Part shown: positions 54,910-64,000 of the stretch, piece after piece
Numbering within the stretch: position 1 is the stretch's first letter
How the letters are laid out: every line of letters begins with the position of its first letter
DNA from: Crocodylus rhombifer
Taxonomy: Eukaryota; Chordata; Crocodylia; Crocodylidae
Length of the DNA stretch: 64,000 nucleotides
Assembly: GCA_038503035.1 (NCBI GenBank)
Contig: JAVSML010025180.1
Span: 310,001-374,000 of the forward strand
Direction of reading: 5' to 3'
Position numbers and translations under genes: made by a program
The notes under the pieces: model-generated
The model's input: only the letters and a program-made list of their open reading frames with translations
What the model was told of the DNA's origin: nothing
Database searches by the model: none

Positions 54910-57459
54910 TGTGGCAGGGCACTGCAGGTGCCTGCCACTTTAAGGGCCTGGAGCTGGCAGCTGCCAGGTGCCTGATGAGGGCAGCCATTTTGAATCATGG
55001 GCTGCCCATATCAACAGGGCAGTTCTGCTGCTGGGGGCCAGGCAACAACATCGCCTAGCTGCAGAGCTGCTGGTGTTATCTGGAGGTAAGGAAGGAGCTG
55101 TAGGGGATGGTAAGGAGGCTCCTGGGCCTGGGCACGACCTAAAACTGTACCCTGCCAGGAGTGGGTGGCCTGGTAGGGCTCCCAGTGGTGCAGGAGCCCC
55201 CAGGAAATGCCAGGCCAGTTACCAACCTGGTGAAAGGCGGGTTGGGGTGCCTTAGCCCCTAGCCCCCACAACCAGGTGGGTTACCCCTTGTTTGGAGGGC
55301 CTGGAGGGTGGACCCCCAGAGAGAGAGAGAAAAGGCCATAGACTCGCACCTGTCTGGACATCCCCTGGCTGGTCCATGCTGGGGCCAGGACCGGAAGAGT
55401 CATAGAATCATAGAATCATAGAAGTAGGGTTGGAAGGGACCTTGTAGATCTTCAAGTTCGGCCACCTGCGTGGGCAGGAAAAAAACTGGACTCATATGAC
55501 TCCAGCCAGATAGGCATCAAGCCTCTTCTTAAAGACCCCCAGGTTAAGAGTCAGCACCACTTCCCTTGGAAGTTGGTTCCAGATCCTAGCCACCCTGACT
55601 GTGAAGTAGTTCTTACGGATGTCTAATCTAAACCTACTCTCCAACAGCTTATGGCCATTATTCCTTGTTATGCCAGGGGGCGCTAGGGGAAACAAGGTCT
55701 CTCCCAAACCCTTCTGGTCCCCCCTAGTGAGTTTATAGATGGTCCCCATGTCCCCCCTCAGCCTTCTCTTGTGAAGGGTGACCAGGTTCAGGTCCTGCAG
55801 TCCCTTATTGTAGGGTCTGCCCTGTAGTCCCCAGACCATGCAGGTGGCCCTCCTCTGGACCCTCTCAATGTTGTCCACATCCCTCCTGAAGTGGGGCGCA
55901 CAGAACTGGACACAGTACTCCAGCTGTGGCCTGACCAGTGTTGCATAGAGGGGGAGGATCACCTCGTTGGCCCTACTGGAGATGCACCTGTGGATGCATG
56001 ACAATGTCCAGTTAGCCCTGCCAACCGTGACCTCACATTGTCAGCCCATGTTCATCTTGGAGTCAGTAATGACTCCAAGATTGCGTTCAGCCTACGTGCT
56101 CTCAAGAAGGGAGTTTCCCATCGTATAAGTGTGCTGCTGGTTACTGCTGCCCCAGTGCAGCACCCTGCACTTGCCAGTATTGAAATGCATCCTGTTTTTG
56201 CTAGCCCACCCCTGTAACCTATCCAGGTCTTACTGCAGTCTTTTCCTCCCTACTAGCGTGCTCACCTCACCCCAAATTTTGGTATCATCAGTGAATTTAA
56301 ATAGGTTGCTTTTCACCCCTTCGTCCAAATCGCTGATAAAGAAATTGAACAGCGCGGGCCCAAGGACTGAGTCCTGGGGGACTCCGCTGCCCGCTTCTCC
56401 CCAGGTCGAATATGACCCGTCCACCACCACCCTCTGAGTGTGACCCTTCAGCCAATCTGCAAACCATCTGACTGTGTAGGCATCAGTGCCACAGTCGCCT
56501 AGTTTTTTAATGAGGATGGGGTGGAAGACGGTGTCAAAGGCCTTGCTGAAGTGTAGAAAGACTACATCCACGGCAACATCTGCATCCAGTGCTTTTGTGG
56601 CCTGATCATAAAAGGCAATCAGGTTGGTCTGACATGACCTGCCCCTAATGAAACCGTGCTGGTTACCCTTGACCATCATTCCTGAAGGTGGCCCGTTGCA
56701 AATGTGCTCCATGATGATCTTCTCAAAGAGTTTCCCTAGGATTGAGGAAGGACTGACGTGCCTATAGTTGCCCGGGTTCTCCCTCCTCCCATTTTTAAAG
56801 ATGGGGACCACGCTGGCTATCTTCCAATCATCTGGCACCGGGCCCGAGCACCACAAACACTTGTAAAGCCATGCCAAAGGCCCTGTAATAACCCCTGCTA
56901 GCTCCCTCAACACCCTGGGGTGGAGAGCATCTGGACCCACTGATGTGAACACGTCCAGCCCCTCCAGAAGCTCTCTAACCCGGTTCTCCCCCCTGAAGGG
57001 CTGGGGACCCACTGCAAGGAACGCCCAAAAGCCAAGGGCCTGGGGTCCCAACTGGCTTGGAGGTGGGCCAGGGCTAGTGAGCTGAAGGTCCCGGGGGGAC
57101 CACACCCAAAGGGGAAGCGGTTCAGGGAGCTATGCTGCCTGGTATGAAGGCTGATGAGACTGCCTAAGGAGAGGAATCCAGGCGGGGTTCACTTAGGAGG
57201 ATTCTGGGGCCCAGTTTGGGGGCCGGTGATTATGATAACATCTGGATGCCATCAGCAAAGCTTGGGCTGCGGTGTAGGGGAGGAATGGAGCCTCAGATAG
57301 CGCCCCCTAGCATCGGGGCAGAAAATGGGCAGCTTCCTGCTTAATTACATCAATGAACTAATTAACAACAAGGCGTGGTGGGCAAGAAGGCGGGCGGTTA
57401 GCCCAGAAACAGGTGGGCAGGCCACGGTTAAATTGGCCCCAAGAAGGCCCCCTGTTACA
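54910..57459. mobile_element. LTR-type element (probable solo LTR) split by a CR1
   Basis: Begins TGTGGCAGGG and ends CCCTGTTACA. These are inverted (TGTGGCAGGG versus TGTAACAGGG) and have the TG...CA form of LTRs. Both flanks are gggtg (54905-54909 and 57460-57464), an exact 5-bp target duplication. Removing the nested CR1 (about 55400-56988) leaves about 0.96 kb of GC-rich non-coding sequence, consistent with a solo LTR. No gag or pol is present, and I cannot tell an ERV from a Gypsy-type LTR, or fix the strand. Confidence 0.78.
55400..56988 (-). mobile_element. CR1 LINE, FTDD subfamily, nested in the LTR element
   Basis: The 3' end shows the CR1 octamer microsatellite (atagaatc repeated three times at 55401-55423). 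The minus-strand frames 57105-56230 (291 codons; FTSVGPDALHPR, GNYRHVSPSSILGKLFEK, GRSCQTNL, FTDDTKIW) and 56004-55492 ([30 protein letters not shown]) cover most of the reverse transcriptase with one break near 56230-56004. It is a close relative of the copy at 21835-23528. The first codons of the longer frame lie in LTR sequence, not LINE. Confidence 0.92.
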
Positions 57460-57464
57460 GGGTG

Positions 57465-57770
57465 CTAAGTGTCCAGCCCACAGGGCTCCCCCAGGTCTGA
57501 AAATTTGGTGGCAGGAGTGCAGTGTCAATTAATACTGCCACCTTCTCTGGCTGCCAAATTCCCGAACTCCAAGCCCTGCAGGGGGTTGAGGCCAAGCCAC
57601 TCCCCCTCTCCACAAAGCTGGATCAGGGCAGCCATACACTCTGGAGGTTGGATCAGAGCCCTACATTTAGTCTCATCACTGTCATAGCAGCCACTAATAG
57701 CTCGAATATTGTAATGGAACATAAAGTTCAAGTGCTGGTCAGTGCTGGTGTAGTATGTTTGTGAACAAGC
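57465..57770. repeat. Family C-related repeat (hAT-derived)
   Basis: Contains aattaatactgccacctt, gctggatcagggc and ggttggatcagagcc blocks that match the interior of the 26102-26512 element. Boundaries not defined; the LTR element lies directly against its left side and probably inserted into it. Confidence 0.45.
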
Positions 57771-57781
57771 CTAACTGGATA

Positions 57782-57950
57782 CTGGGTGCATCTGCACATG
57801 AGCCCAACTGCACAGTTGTTACTGTGCAACCATTTAGTACTTGCTTTAGGAACTAGACGTCGAGCCATGGCTACTGTGCAGTAGCACTGGTATCACAGTT
57901 TGTGCCCGCTGACACTATGTCGCTATGGTGTCTCATGTAGATGCACCCAA
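57782..57950. mobile_element. Miniature inverted-repeat transposon flanked by TA, 169 bp
   Basis: Left end ctgggtgcatctgcacatgag; right end read inward ttgggtgcatctacatgag. Flanked by TA on both sides (57780-57781 and 57951-57952), a duplication typical of Tc1/mariner or PIF-type elements. No coding capacity; superfamily not certain. Confidence 0.65.
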
Positions 57951-57952
57951 TA

Positions 57953-58724
57953 TCAGTGAAAATACACCTATATATAACTTAATTTTAAAATGTCAACTCC
58001 AGGTGGGCATAGATAAACTCAACTTTATGAATATGCTTTCCCCTTTCTGTTTCTAGTAGGAGTACATTATTGAAAGTTTTAATGGAAAAGCTGTGCTTTG
58101 TGTGAGGGCACCTCGGGATGGCATAGAAGAATGAGTAATGGGAAGTGAGTAAAGGAAGTATTTGAAAGAGAAGCTTGAGAAGGACTTGGGCAAGTAAGTG
58201 TGAAGGAAGTGAAAACAGCCACCTTGGCAGAGGAGGATTTGGCCTTGTGGTGGAAGACAGGAAGTTTGAACATGATGTGGAAAGGGAACGGAAATCAATG
58301 AAGGAATGTGGGGAAGAGGATAAATTGGACCAGTAAGGAAGCAGATTTTTTTGAGAAGTAACATTTTATATAACCTGTGCAAGGATGAATGGGACTGAGC
58401 TTGGCATAGATATGTCTTCCAAATGTGGAGGGATGGTGATGGACTACTAGTGAAGAAGGTTTTTACATTAACTTGGCTATATGTTGGTAAAAGAAGAGAG
58501 GTTATCACATTTATGCGCTGGGGAAATGGAGAAGTTGATGGTGTTGTCAACTAATGGAGAAAACAGAATTGAGAGAAGGAAATATGTTCCAGATCATGCT
58601 TTAGTTTAAGATGATATTGTACCCAAAACATGATGATTAAGGTGAGCCATTCAGTAATGTAAAACTGAAGAGAGACTGTAAAATTGGAGGTTACAAGAGA
58701 AACTTCAAAGTGTGTTTTCTTACA
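57953..58724 (+). other. TFDP2 intron two, purine-rich on the plus strand
   Basis: The stretch 58080-58560 is strongly G/A-rich, which opens a 165-codon Ser/Pro/Leu-rich frame on the minus strand. No domain or splice context supports it as a gene. Confidence 0.45.
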
Positions 58725-59018
58725 CAGGAGTCAGCAGCCTTTGTCGGTGTGAGTTGCCCTTTGTGACTCAGCCCCCTATAGTGAGCAGCTGCTTGTAATT
58801 ACCCTTATCACTGATCCCTAACCCCTCTGCAGTGAGAGTAAGTGCACACATGGGGAACAGCGGGCTCCGCAGCGAGGAGAAGCATTGTGGAAGGGATGGG
58901 TGTCATGGGGCAGCTCCATGCCATTGATCTCCCCTATGACAGATCAGTCATTCATGGGTCTGATTGGACCTCTTTGGAGGCTGTATCCAGCCTGAAGGCC
59001 ATGGGTTGCTGATTCCTG
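58725..59018. mobile_element. hAT-type miniature element, 294 bp
   Basis: Left end CAGGAGTCAGCAGCC; right end read inward CAGGAATCAGCAACC, identical at 13 of 15 positions. The pattern fits hAT ends of the CAG-TC-GCAACC type. No convincing 8-bp duplication remains. Confidence 0.65.
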
Positions 59019-60344
59019 ACATAGAAATAATAACTGAAACAGAGCACATAAAGTCACTGAATAGTAGAATGTAGAAGGGGAAGAAAATAGATGGAGGATA
59101 ATATGTTTTGAAATTCTGGGGTGATTCACTTTGCTGACCCGTCTGTGGGCATGTAAAGGAATCTGCCACATGATGTAATAAGGTCTGTGTCACCACTGAA
59201 TAGTAACTCTTCCTGTTTGTTGAGTAGTAACTCTTCCTCTGCTGCTTAGCCAGTTATAGCAGAGGGATGACAGAATATGTGTGGGTTTTGATGTTTAAAT
59301 ATCCTTGTGATCTCTGGTGCCTCATGTGTCATAGAGTATGCATTGGAATGTAAACCTCCACAACTAGAGCACCTGCTGTATTTCCCAACACCAGTTTGAT
59401 ATTCAACTTACAACTTCTTGAGGTATATAGTGATGTCTCTTTGAAAACTTTTCGACAGTGAGTGATAAATTTATGCTGGTAGAATGGTGCTTTAGTGTCA
59501 GTGCTAGCCCACCATAAGCTTTCCAAAAAATAGCCTTTTTTTTACGTGTGCTTTTAGCTCATTCCAAGAGTCAGCAACATTTCAGTCTCAGGAGCTTGTG
59601 GTCGCAGGGTTCCAAACTGATACTATTCCTGGGGAGCATCTCAAGCTCTATGCAGAGCCAAATATTCGAGGGAAGAGGTAAAAACTTTACCAAAGCTCCA
59701 GTAGACACCTTTCTTTTTTTTGCTGAGTGTTCATCCTGGCCTGTCTTCTGAGAAAAGACTTAAAATAATATATGCACAAAGCATTTGGTAATTTTTGCAT
59801 TAATTCCCTTGTGAGGATGAGTTTTATATAGATATATCTATAGAAATATATTTACGTACTTACTTTTTCATGCTAATTCCTGAAAGTATTACTGTTCTTA
59901 AATATGATTCCATTTATCGCAGTTCTGATGCTTCTGCTTGATCCTACCATGAAATTGTATTGTTGAATTTATGACTCTCCAATCATTTCATGGCAAAAGA
60001 TTTCTTTCCTAAATGAAGAACTGACCTCACTTCAGGATCAAATGCAGAGAGGAGCTGGACAGTGTATGCTTACTGAAACATAGCTTCAGCAGTTAGCAAA
60101 AAGAGGAAAGTTAGAGGAAACATATGAAAGGTCAGTGGATTCATGTTTCCATCTGACACATTCTGAAGTTATTCCCAGAGATTTTCTTTTGTTCCTAAGT
60201 ATTTTCCTGGTAAGGGATTATAGATATAGATAATCTAATGGTTACATCTCACAAGGTATATTTATTTAGGATATTGACAAGTTCTTGTAATTGAAAATGT
60301 GACATACCAGCTATATTTTAGAACCTAATAAGAGCTTGCAGTAG
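59019..60344 (+). other. TFDP2 intron two, unique
   Basis: AT-rich unique sequence; a short duplicated block (agtaactcttcctg / agtaactcttcctc, near 59202 and 59226) is the only structure noted. Confidence 0.45.
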
Positions 60345-60720
60345 GTACTCCTTTGTTTATTAGATTTATATGTTGTCCTTCCCAACAGAGGCTCAGGGTG
60401 GCTTACAGTAGGAGACATAAAAGCAAATGGAGTAGGATTGAAGCAAAAGCTTGTTAAACAGTATCTTAGCCTCTCCTGGATTACTAAATGTTTGCCAAAA
60501 TAGGACGGTCTTACAGTGTTTCCAGAAGATGTCTTGGCCTGGACTTCAGCAGGCCTCAATGGGGAGGGAATTCCAAAACCAAGGAGCTACTATTGAGACA
60601 GACCTATATATTTTTGCCAGGCAAGCTTGCTGCACTGATGCATCAAGGAGGAGATTGCTCCCAGCTGACCTTGGGGATCAAATGCAAATGCAGTGGAGCA
60701 TAAGGGAGATGTTACATACT
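60345..60720. repeat. Old interspersed repeat, family undetermined
   Basis: The stretch ttagatttatatgttgtccttccc then gctcagggtggcttaca resembles a block found in many amniote genomes at the ends of old retroelements. The continuation (gaggcctcaatggggagggaattcc region) also has that flavour. I cannot name it. The frames here are broken. Confidence 0.35.
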
Positions 60721-61485
60721 TACAGCCCAAACCTACCCCTAAGGGACTTCTCACCCTTGTGCTGTGTTGCTCTGATTTCTTTGTGTATGTATTTTGTTGG
60801 AGGCAATGTAAGCAAGATTCTCAAAGTCCATGAAAACTAAGTAGACAGGTTAATTGGAGTAAATGCTACCATCTAAGTATTAGGATGTGACTATAGGTAT
60901 GATCAGATAAACTACTAGAGCTCTGTTCCTGACTCTTGTGTGGGCTTGCTTCAAGGGCTTGAGCAAATGGTGCAGTCTTCGTGCTTCATTTTTCTCCTAT
61001 GTGAAATGAAGAGAGTACCTTTCTCACAAAGATAGTATACAGCTGTATCAGTTAATACTGGTGGAATTTTTTGGGATGATGAAAAGTGTAATGAAAAGTG
61101 CTGACACAGTGGCCATGTCTATATTGTATGTATACATATCACTGTGGAAGTATTGTTGTGTTGGTTTATTTTTTTCAGGCTACTCTATTGAGTTTAGCTT
61201 GTTTTAGTGTACCAGCCTATAGGTTCTTCTTTTTTTTCTAACAGAACCAAGAGGATGCAGAATTTAATACAAGTTTTAAATCGCGTAAAGTTTTGAGACC
61301 TGATAGTTTTAACAGGACCTCTTAAAAAGGCTCAACTTGAGTTTTTTTGAAAGTATGTTTAAAAAAATATGTAAAACAAGAAATGTATATGGTTCAAAGC
61401 CAAACATTACAGTGAAGATTCACCAGTGTTATTGACAGTTTACTTTATAAAGGAATAACTTAGAATTTCTCTCTCTTTTCTTCAG
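60721..61485 (+). other. TFDP2 intron two, distal part with acceptor
   Basis: Unique AT-rich intron ending in a strong acceptor (tctctctcttttcttcag, AG at 61484-61485). Confidence 0.6.
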
Positions 61486-61589
61486 GTAGTATTTCAATAA
61501 TTGCATTACCAGTTTCCAGTACAAACTCACCAACCAAGATATTGCCAAAAACCTTAGGACCAATAAATGTGAATGTTGGACCCCAAATG
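61486..61589 (+). CDS. TFDP2: TFDP2, third coding exon (rest of codon 28 to residue 62)
   Basis: Joined to the single G left by the previous exon, it reads G then SISIIALPVSSTNSPTKILP then KTLGPINVNVGPQM. The TNSPTKILPKTLGPINVNVGPQ part is the diagnostic stretch: TFDP1 has a related but different sequence here, so the call is TFDP2. Length 104 bases, with a consensus acceptor (ttcttcag) and donor GTAAGT (61590). It ends in phase 0 after Met. In the known protein the next residues begin the segment before the DNA-binding domain; that exon is not in the remaining 2.4 kb. The preceding intron of 36.1 kb is packed with LINEs and hAT elements, yet the exon is undamaged. Confidence 0.95.
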
Positions 61590-62304
61590 GTAAGTAATAT
61601 AATTCTGGGCAACATTAAATTGCTGGTGTGAGTGATTTCCTGTTTTGTGTAGCATAACATTTTTAAATGTGAAGATGTAAACTATGTTAAGTTCTTCTTG
61701 CAGCTTCCTCCTGCAGTTGTAAAGGCTAATAAATAGATTTAAATGAGCCTCCTTGTATAGACAGGTAGTAAAACAGGTACAGTGATCTTGGCATTCAACC
61801 ACACTGCCAGTCCCAAGATTCTGTGTTTTATCTGAGGCGTAATATGCCTAAGCTTTATAACGTGAGTGGTCACTAGTACAGAAATGGACAGCTACACCAA
61901 TTGGTTGATGTTTTATCTATTAATCAAAATTGTATTAAAAAATAGAGCAGCAGTATTTTCCCTCATCTGAATGTTACCGTAGCTGCTGCAGATTTGTGTG
62001 TGTTCTCTCCACTCAGGCCCTCGGATTGCCAGAAAATGCCTGGCATTTGGTTATGTGCTCAGAAATGTAAGTTGTTGCCATTTCTGTAACAGTACTAAAT
62101 ATGATCTTTTCCCTATCTATGCTAAGTGAACAGCATATAACACTCATGCAGGGAGCTGTATTCTAGAGAATGATTTTCAGGAACTGCTCAGTTACCTAGG
62201 GAAGAGGGAGCAGTAATGGTTACCAAGATAAAGGTTACAATAAACCCTTACTTGACATACCTGAGACCTTTGATCTACATGAAACAGCCAGTTAAGGTGT
62301 AAGA
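61590..62304 (+). other. TFDP2 intron three, unique
   Basis: Unique AT-rich intron, no feature seen. Confidence 0.5.
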
Positions 62305-62678
62305 GAGGGCTTGTCCAACTGGTGGCCCATTGATTACACACAGCCCACAAGGGGTTAGCGTGCAGCCCTGAGGCTTCCGTCTGGCGGCCACTCCCCTCCA
62401 TTGCTCTGGCTGCTATAGATAGGGGGCCTCTGAGCTCCTCTTTTCTCCTTTGGCTTCTGCTTCTTGCCCTGCTCTTGAGGGCAAAACAACATGGTGAGAG
62501 AGGAACCAGGGAGGGGTCTGTGCTGCACACATGGCTAGGAGTGGAACTGACTAGCTGAATGGCAGGGAGGTCCCCAGGAGGGCTGTCGCCATAGTCTGCG
62601 GGCCATGCGCTCTGAGGTTCTGCCGTCTGTGGAACTTGCCACCCCTGCGACCATCTAGATTAGAGTTGGACAGCCCTA
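62305..62678. mobile_element. hAT-type non-autonomous element, 374 bp
   Basis: Left end gagggcttgtccaactgg; right end read inward tagggctgtccaactc. Flanks gtgtaaga (62297-62304) and gtgtagaa (62679-62686) agree at 6 of 8 bases. Ends contain the ggtggccc / gcgggcc motif common in hAT miniature elements. No coding capacity. Confidence 0.75.
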
Positions 62679-62686
62679 GTGTAGAA

Positions 62687-64000
62687 CAAGAATTTGTCAT
62701 AACAGTTTTTGGTCAGCCACAATCTCCAGTAATTTTCTGTTCAAGTTAGGTAGGAAGCCACAAGCACGAAAGGCAGGGCTCTTAACTTCATTTCTCTGTC
62801 CAGTGCCTTGCCTTGCTTGCAAATGGAAGAGAGAGACACCAAGTTCATACAGTCACTGCTGTCTAAGCATGCTCCTGTTCTATGCTTATCCCTTGTCTTT
62901 TGGCAAACATGGGCTCTGGAAGCAACAGTAAAAGTTATAGTGTGACATGTAGTAAAGCATTTTTACTACTGTTTTCTTCTCATTCTGCATCACATCCACA
63001 CATATACACGGTCTCTTGAGCTATGTCTTGGCCAGATTAGGCAACATGTTGGTGAAAACTCCTGGCTTGCCTCAATCCTGTAATGCTAATTTTCACTTTT
63101 GCTATCAAGTGGTGAATTATGGGTCATATTTTTATCAGCCTAGATGCAACTTGTAGCCAGTTTCAAATGTGTAAGTGAGGGCAAGAGGCTGGGAAGTGAC
63201 TTATTCTGTTAAAATAAAGCCACAAGGCTAACACACTTTTGATATGTGTTTACTTCGGAGGCGTCCATTTCAGGACAGTAGGTTAAACTAAACTTAAAAG
63301 CACTGTCCTGTTAAATTTGTTGATCTGTTATTGACAAGCGCACTTAAAATTACTACAGCTAAGAAATAATAAAGAGAAAGTAATTTCATTTCTCAAGTAG
63401 ACTTCAGTGAGACTAATTGTATGAGGAACGTCAAACACATAAGAAACTAATCTTGCCAGTTTACCTGTTGTGTGCATATGATTGTCCTTTGTCTAACATT
63501 AACATTACATTAAGTCTTCACTCGAGTCATTTATTCTTCTTTTTCACACGGTAACAGAAGACACCCAATTTAGAAAGACAGGAAAATAATTACCAAATGA
63601 CAACACTTGACAGTAGAATCTGGGAGCAGGTATATGAGCGATTTCAGATTCTAAATTCTTCCTTTAAAAAACCCACCAGATTTCAAGTGATGGGAGTCTC
63701 TTGAAATACATGCAAATGGCACATGTAGGACAGCTCTTATTTTGACAATCAACATTGAGCTCACTAATCCAGTCTTGGGTAGTTAGGCCCCCTTATAAAT
63801 CTGGATGCCTAATTAACATCTTTCTTCACTGATCTCTTGTTTTTTTTCTAAAAATGAACAAAGGGAAACATTTGTTTATTAAACACACTTGGTCTGTTGG
63901 TTCTTTAATTAAAACTAGCTTGAGTCTTTTTCTGTCTCCTCTCTTTTATGCTTCATGGAAAAGAGTTTTTATCTAACTGTATGGAGGGCACATAGATGAC
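62687..64000 (+). other. TFDP2 intron three, unique, continues past the window
   Basis: AT-rich intron. I searched it for the next TFDP2 coding exon (expected to start with Ile-Ile-Ser-Thr-Pro codons) and did not find it. Confidence 0.5.

Noticed and set aside
58053..58550. 165-codon minus-strand frame
   Set aside because: The plus strand is purine-rich here, which removes stops on the other strand; Ser/Pro/Leu/His composition, no domain.
8535..61485. An unknown multi-gene system in the introns
   Set aside because: All longer frames trace to CR1, hAT, LTR or simple repeats; nothing suggests a gene cluster.
63541..63640. Possible further TFDP2 exon after an acceptor-like ttttcacacggtaacag
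   Set aside because: The translation does not resemble TFDP2 in any frame and no matching donor is convincing.

Overview
This is vertebrate genomic DNA, most likely from a reptile and probably a crocodilian. The reasons are a large intron-rich host gene, many chicken-repeat-1 (CR1) LINEs in several subfamilies, many small hAT-type DNA transposons, and an old gammaretrovirus-like provirus. The species cannot be fixed from the sequence alone. There are no prokaryotic features.

The one host gene I can support is TFDP2 (transcription factor DP-2, the E2F dimerization partner), on the + strand. Its first three coding exons lie in the window: 8441-8534 (5'UTR plus Met and four codons, to 8534), 25363-25429 and 61486-61589. 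They join in frame, with consensus splice sites, to encode residues 1-62. The DNA-binding and dimerization domains must lie beyond 64000. Everything from 8.5 kb to the right edge is therefore TFDP2 intron, apart from the two later exons: intron one is 16.8 kb, intron two is 36.1 kb and the third is incomplete.

Layout. 1-7197: minus-strand class I endogenous retrovirus (5' LTR, proline-type primer-binding site, shortened gag, broken pro-pol, broken env), with a CR1 inserted in its integrase and itself inserted into another CR1 (7198-7660). 7.7-12.2 kb: TFDP2 exon, an imperfect palindrome and two hAT-type miniature elements. 12.2-17.5 kb: a long minus-strand CR1 facing a shorter plus-strand CR1. 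17.5-25.4 kb: unique intron, a CA microsatellite, a CR1 on the minus strand, a degenerate minisatellite, a CTG repeat and the second coding exon. 26-33.4 kb: GC-rich hAT-derived DNA, including a 1561-bp element with a perfect 8-bp target duplication and an internal foldback. 34-43 kb: a CR1 with a long open reverse transcriptase frame, a tail-to-tail partner, a second foldback related to the first, and a near-full-length CR1 with degraded ORF1 (esterase type) and ORF2. 43-54.9 kb: mostly unique AT-rich intron with small repeats. 54.9-57.5 kb: an LTR-type element (TG...CA, 5-bp duplication) split by a CR1. 57.5-64 kb: several miniature transposons, the third coding exon and unique intron.

The mobile elements explain nearly all the longer open frames. 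I found no tRNA, rRNA, CRISPR array or unknown multi-gene system. The most unusual structures are the shared foldback module at 31.1 and 37.8 kb, the inverted CR1 pairs inside TFDP2 introns, and two similar same-orientation CR1 copies flanking coding exon two.
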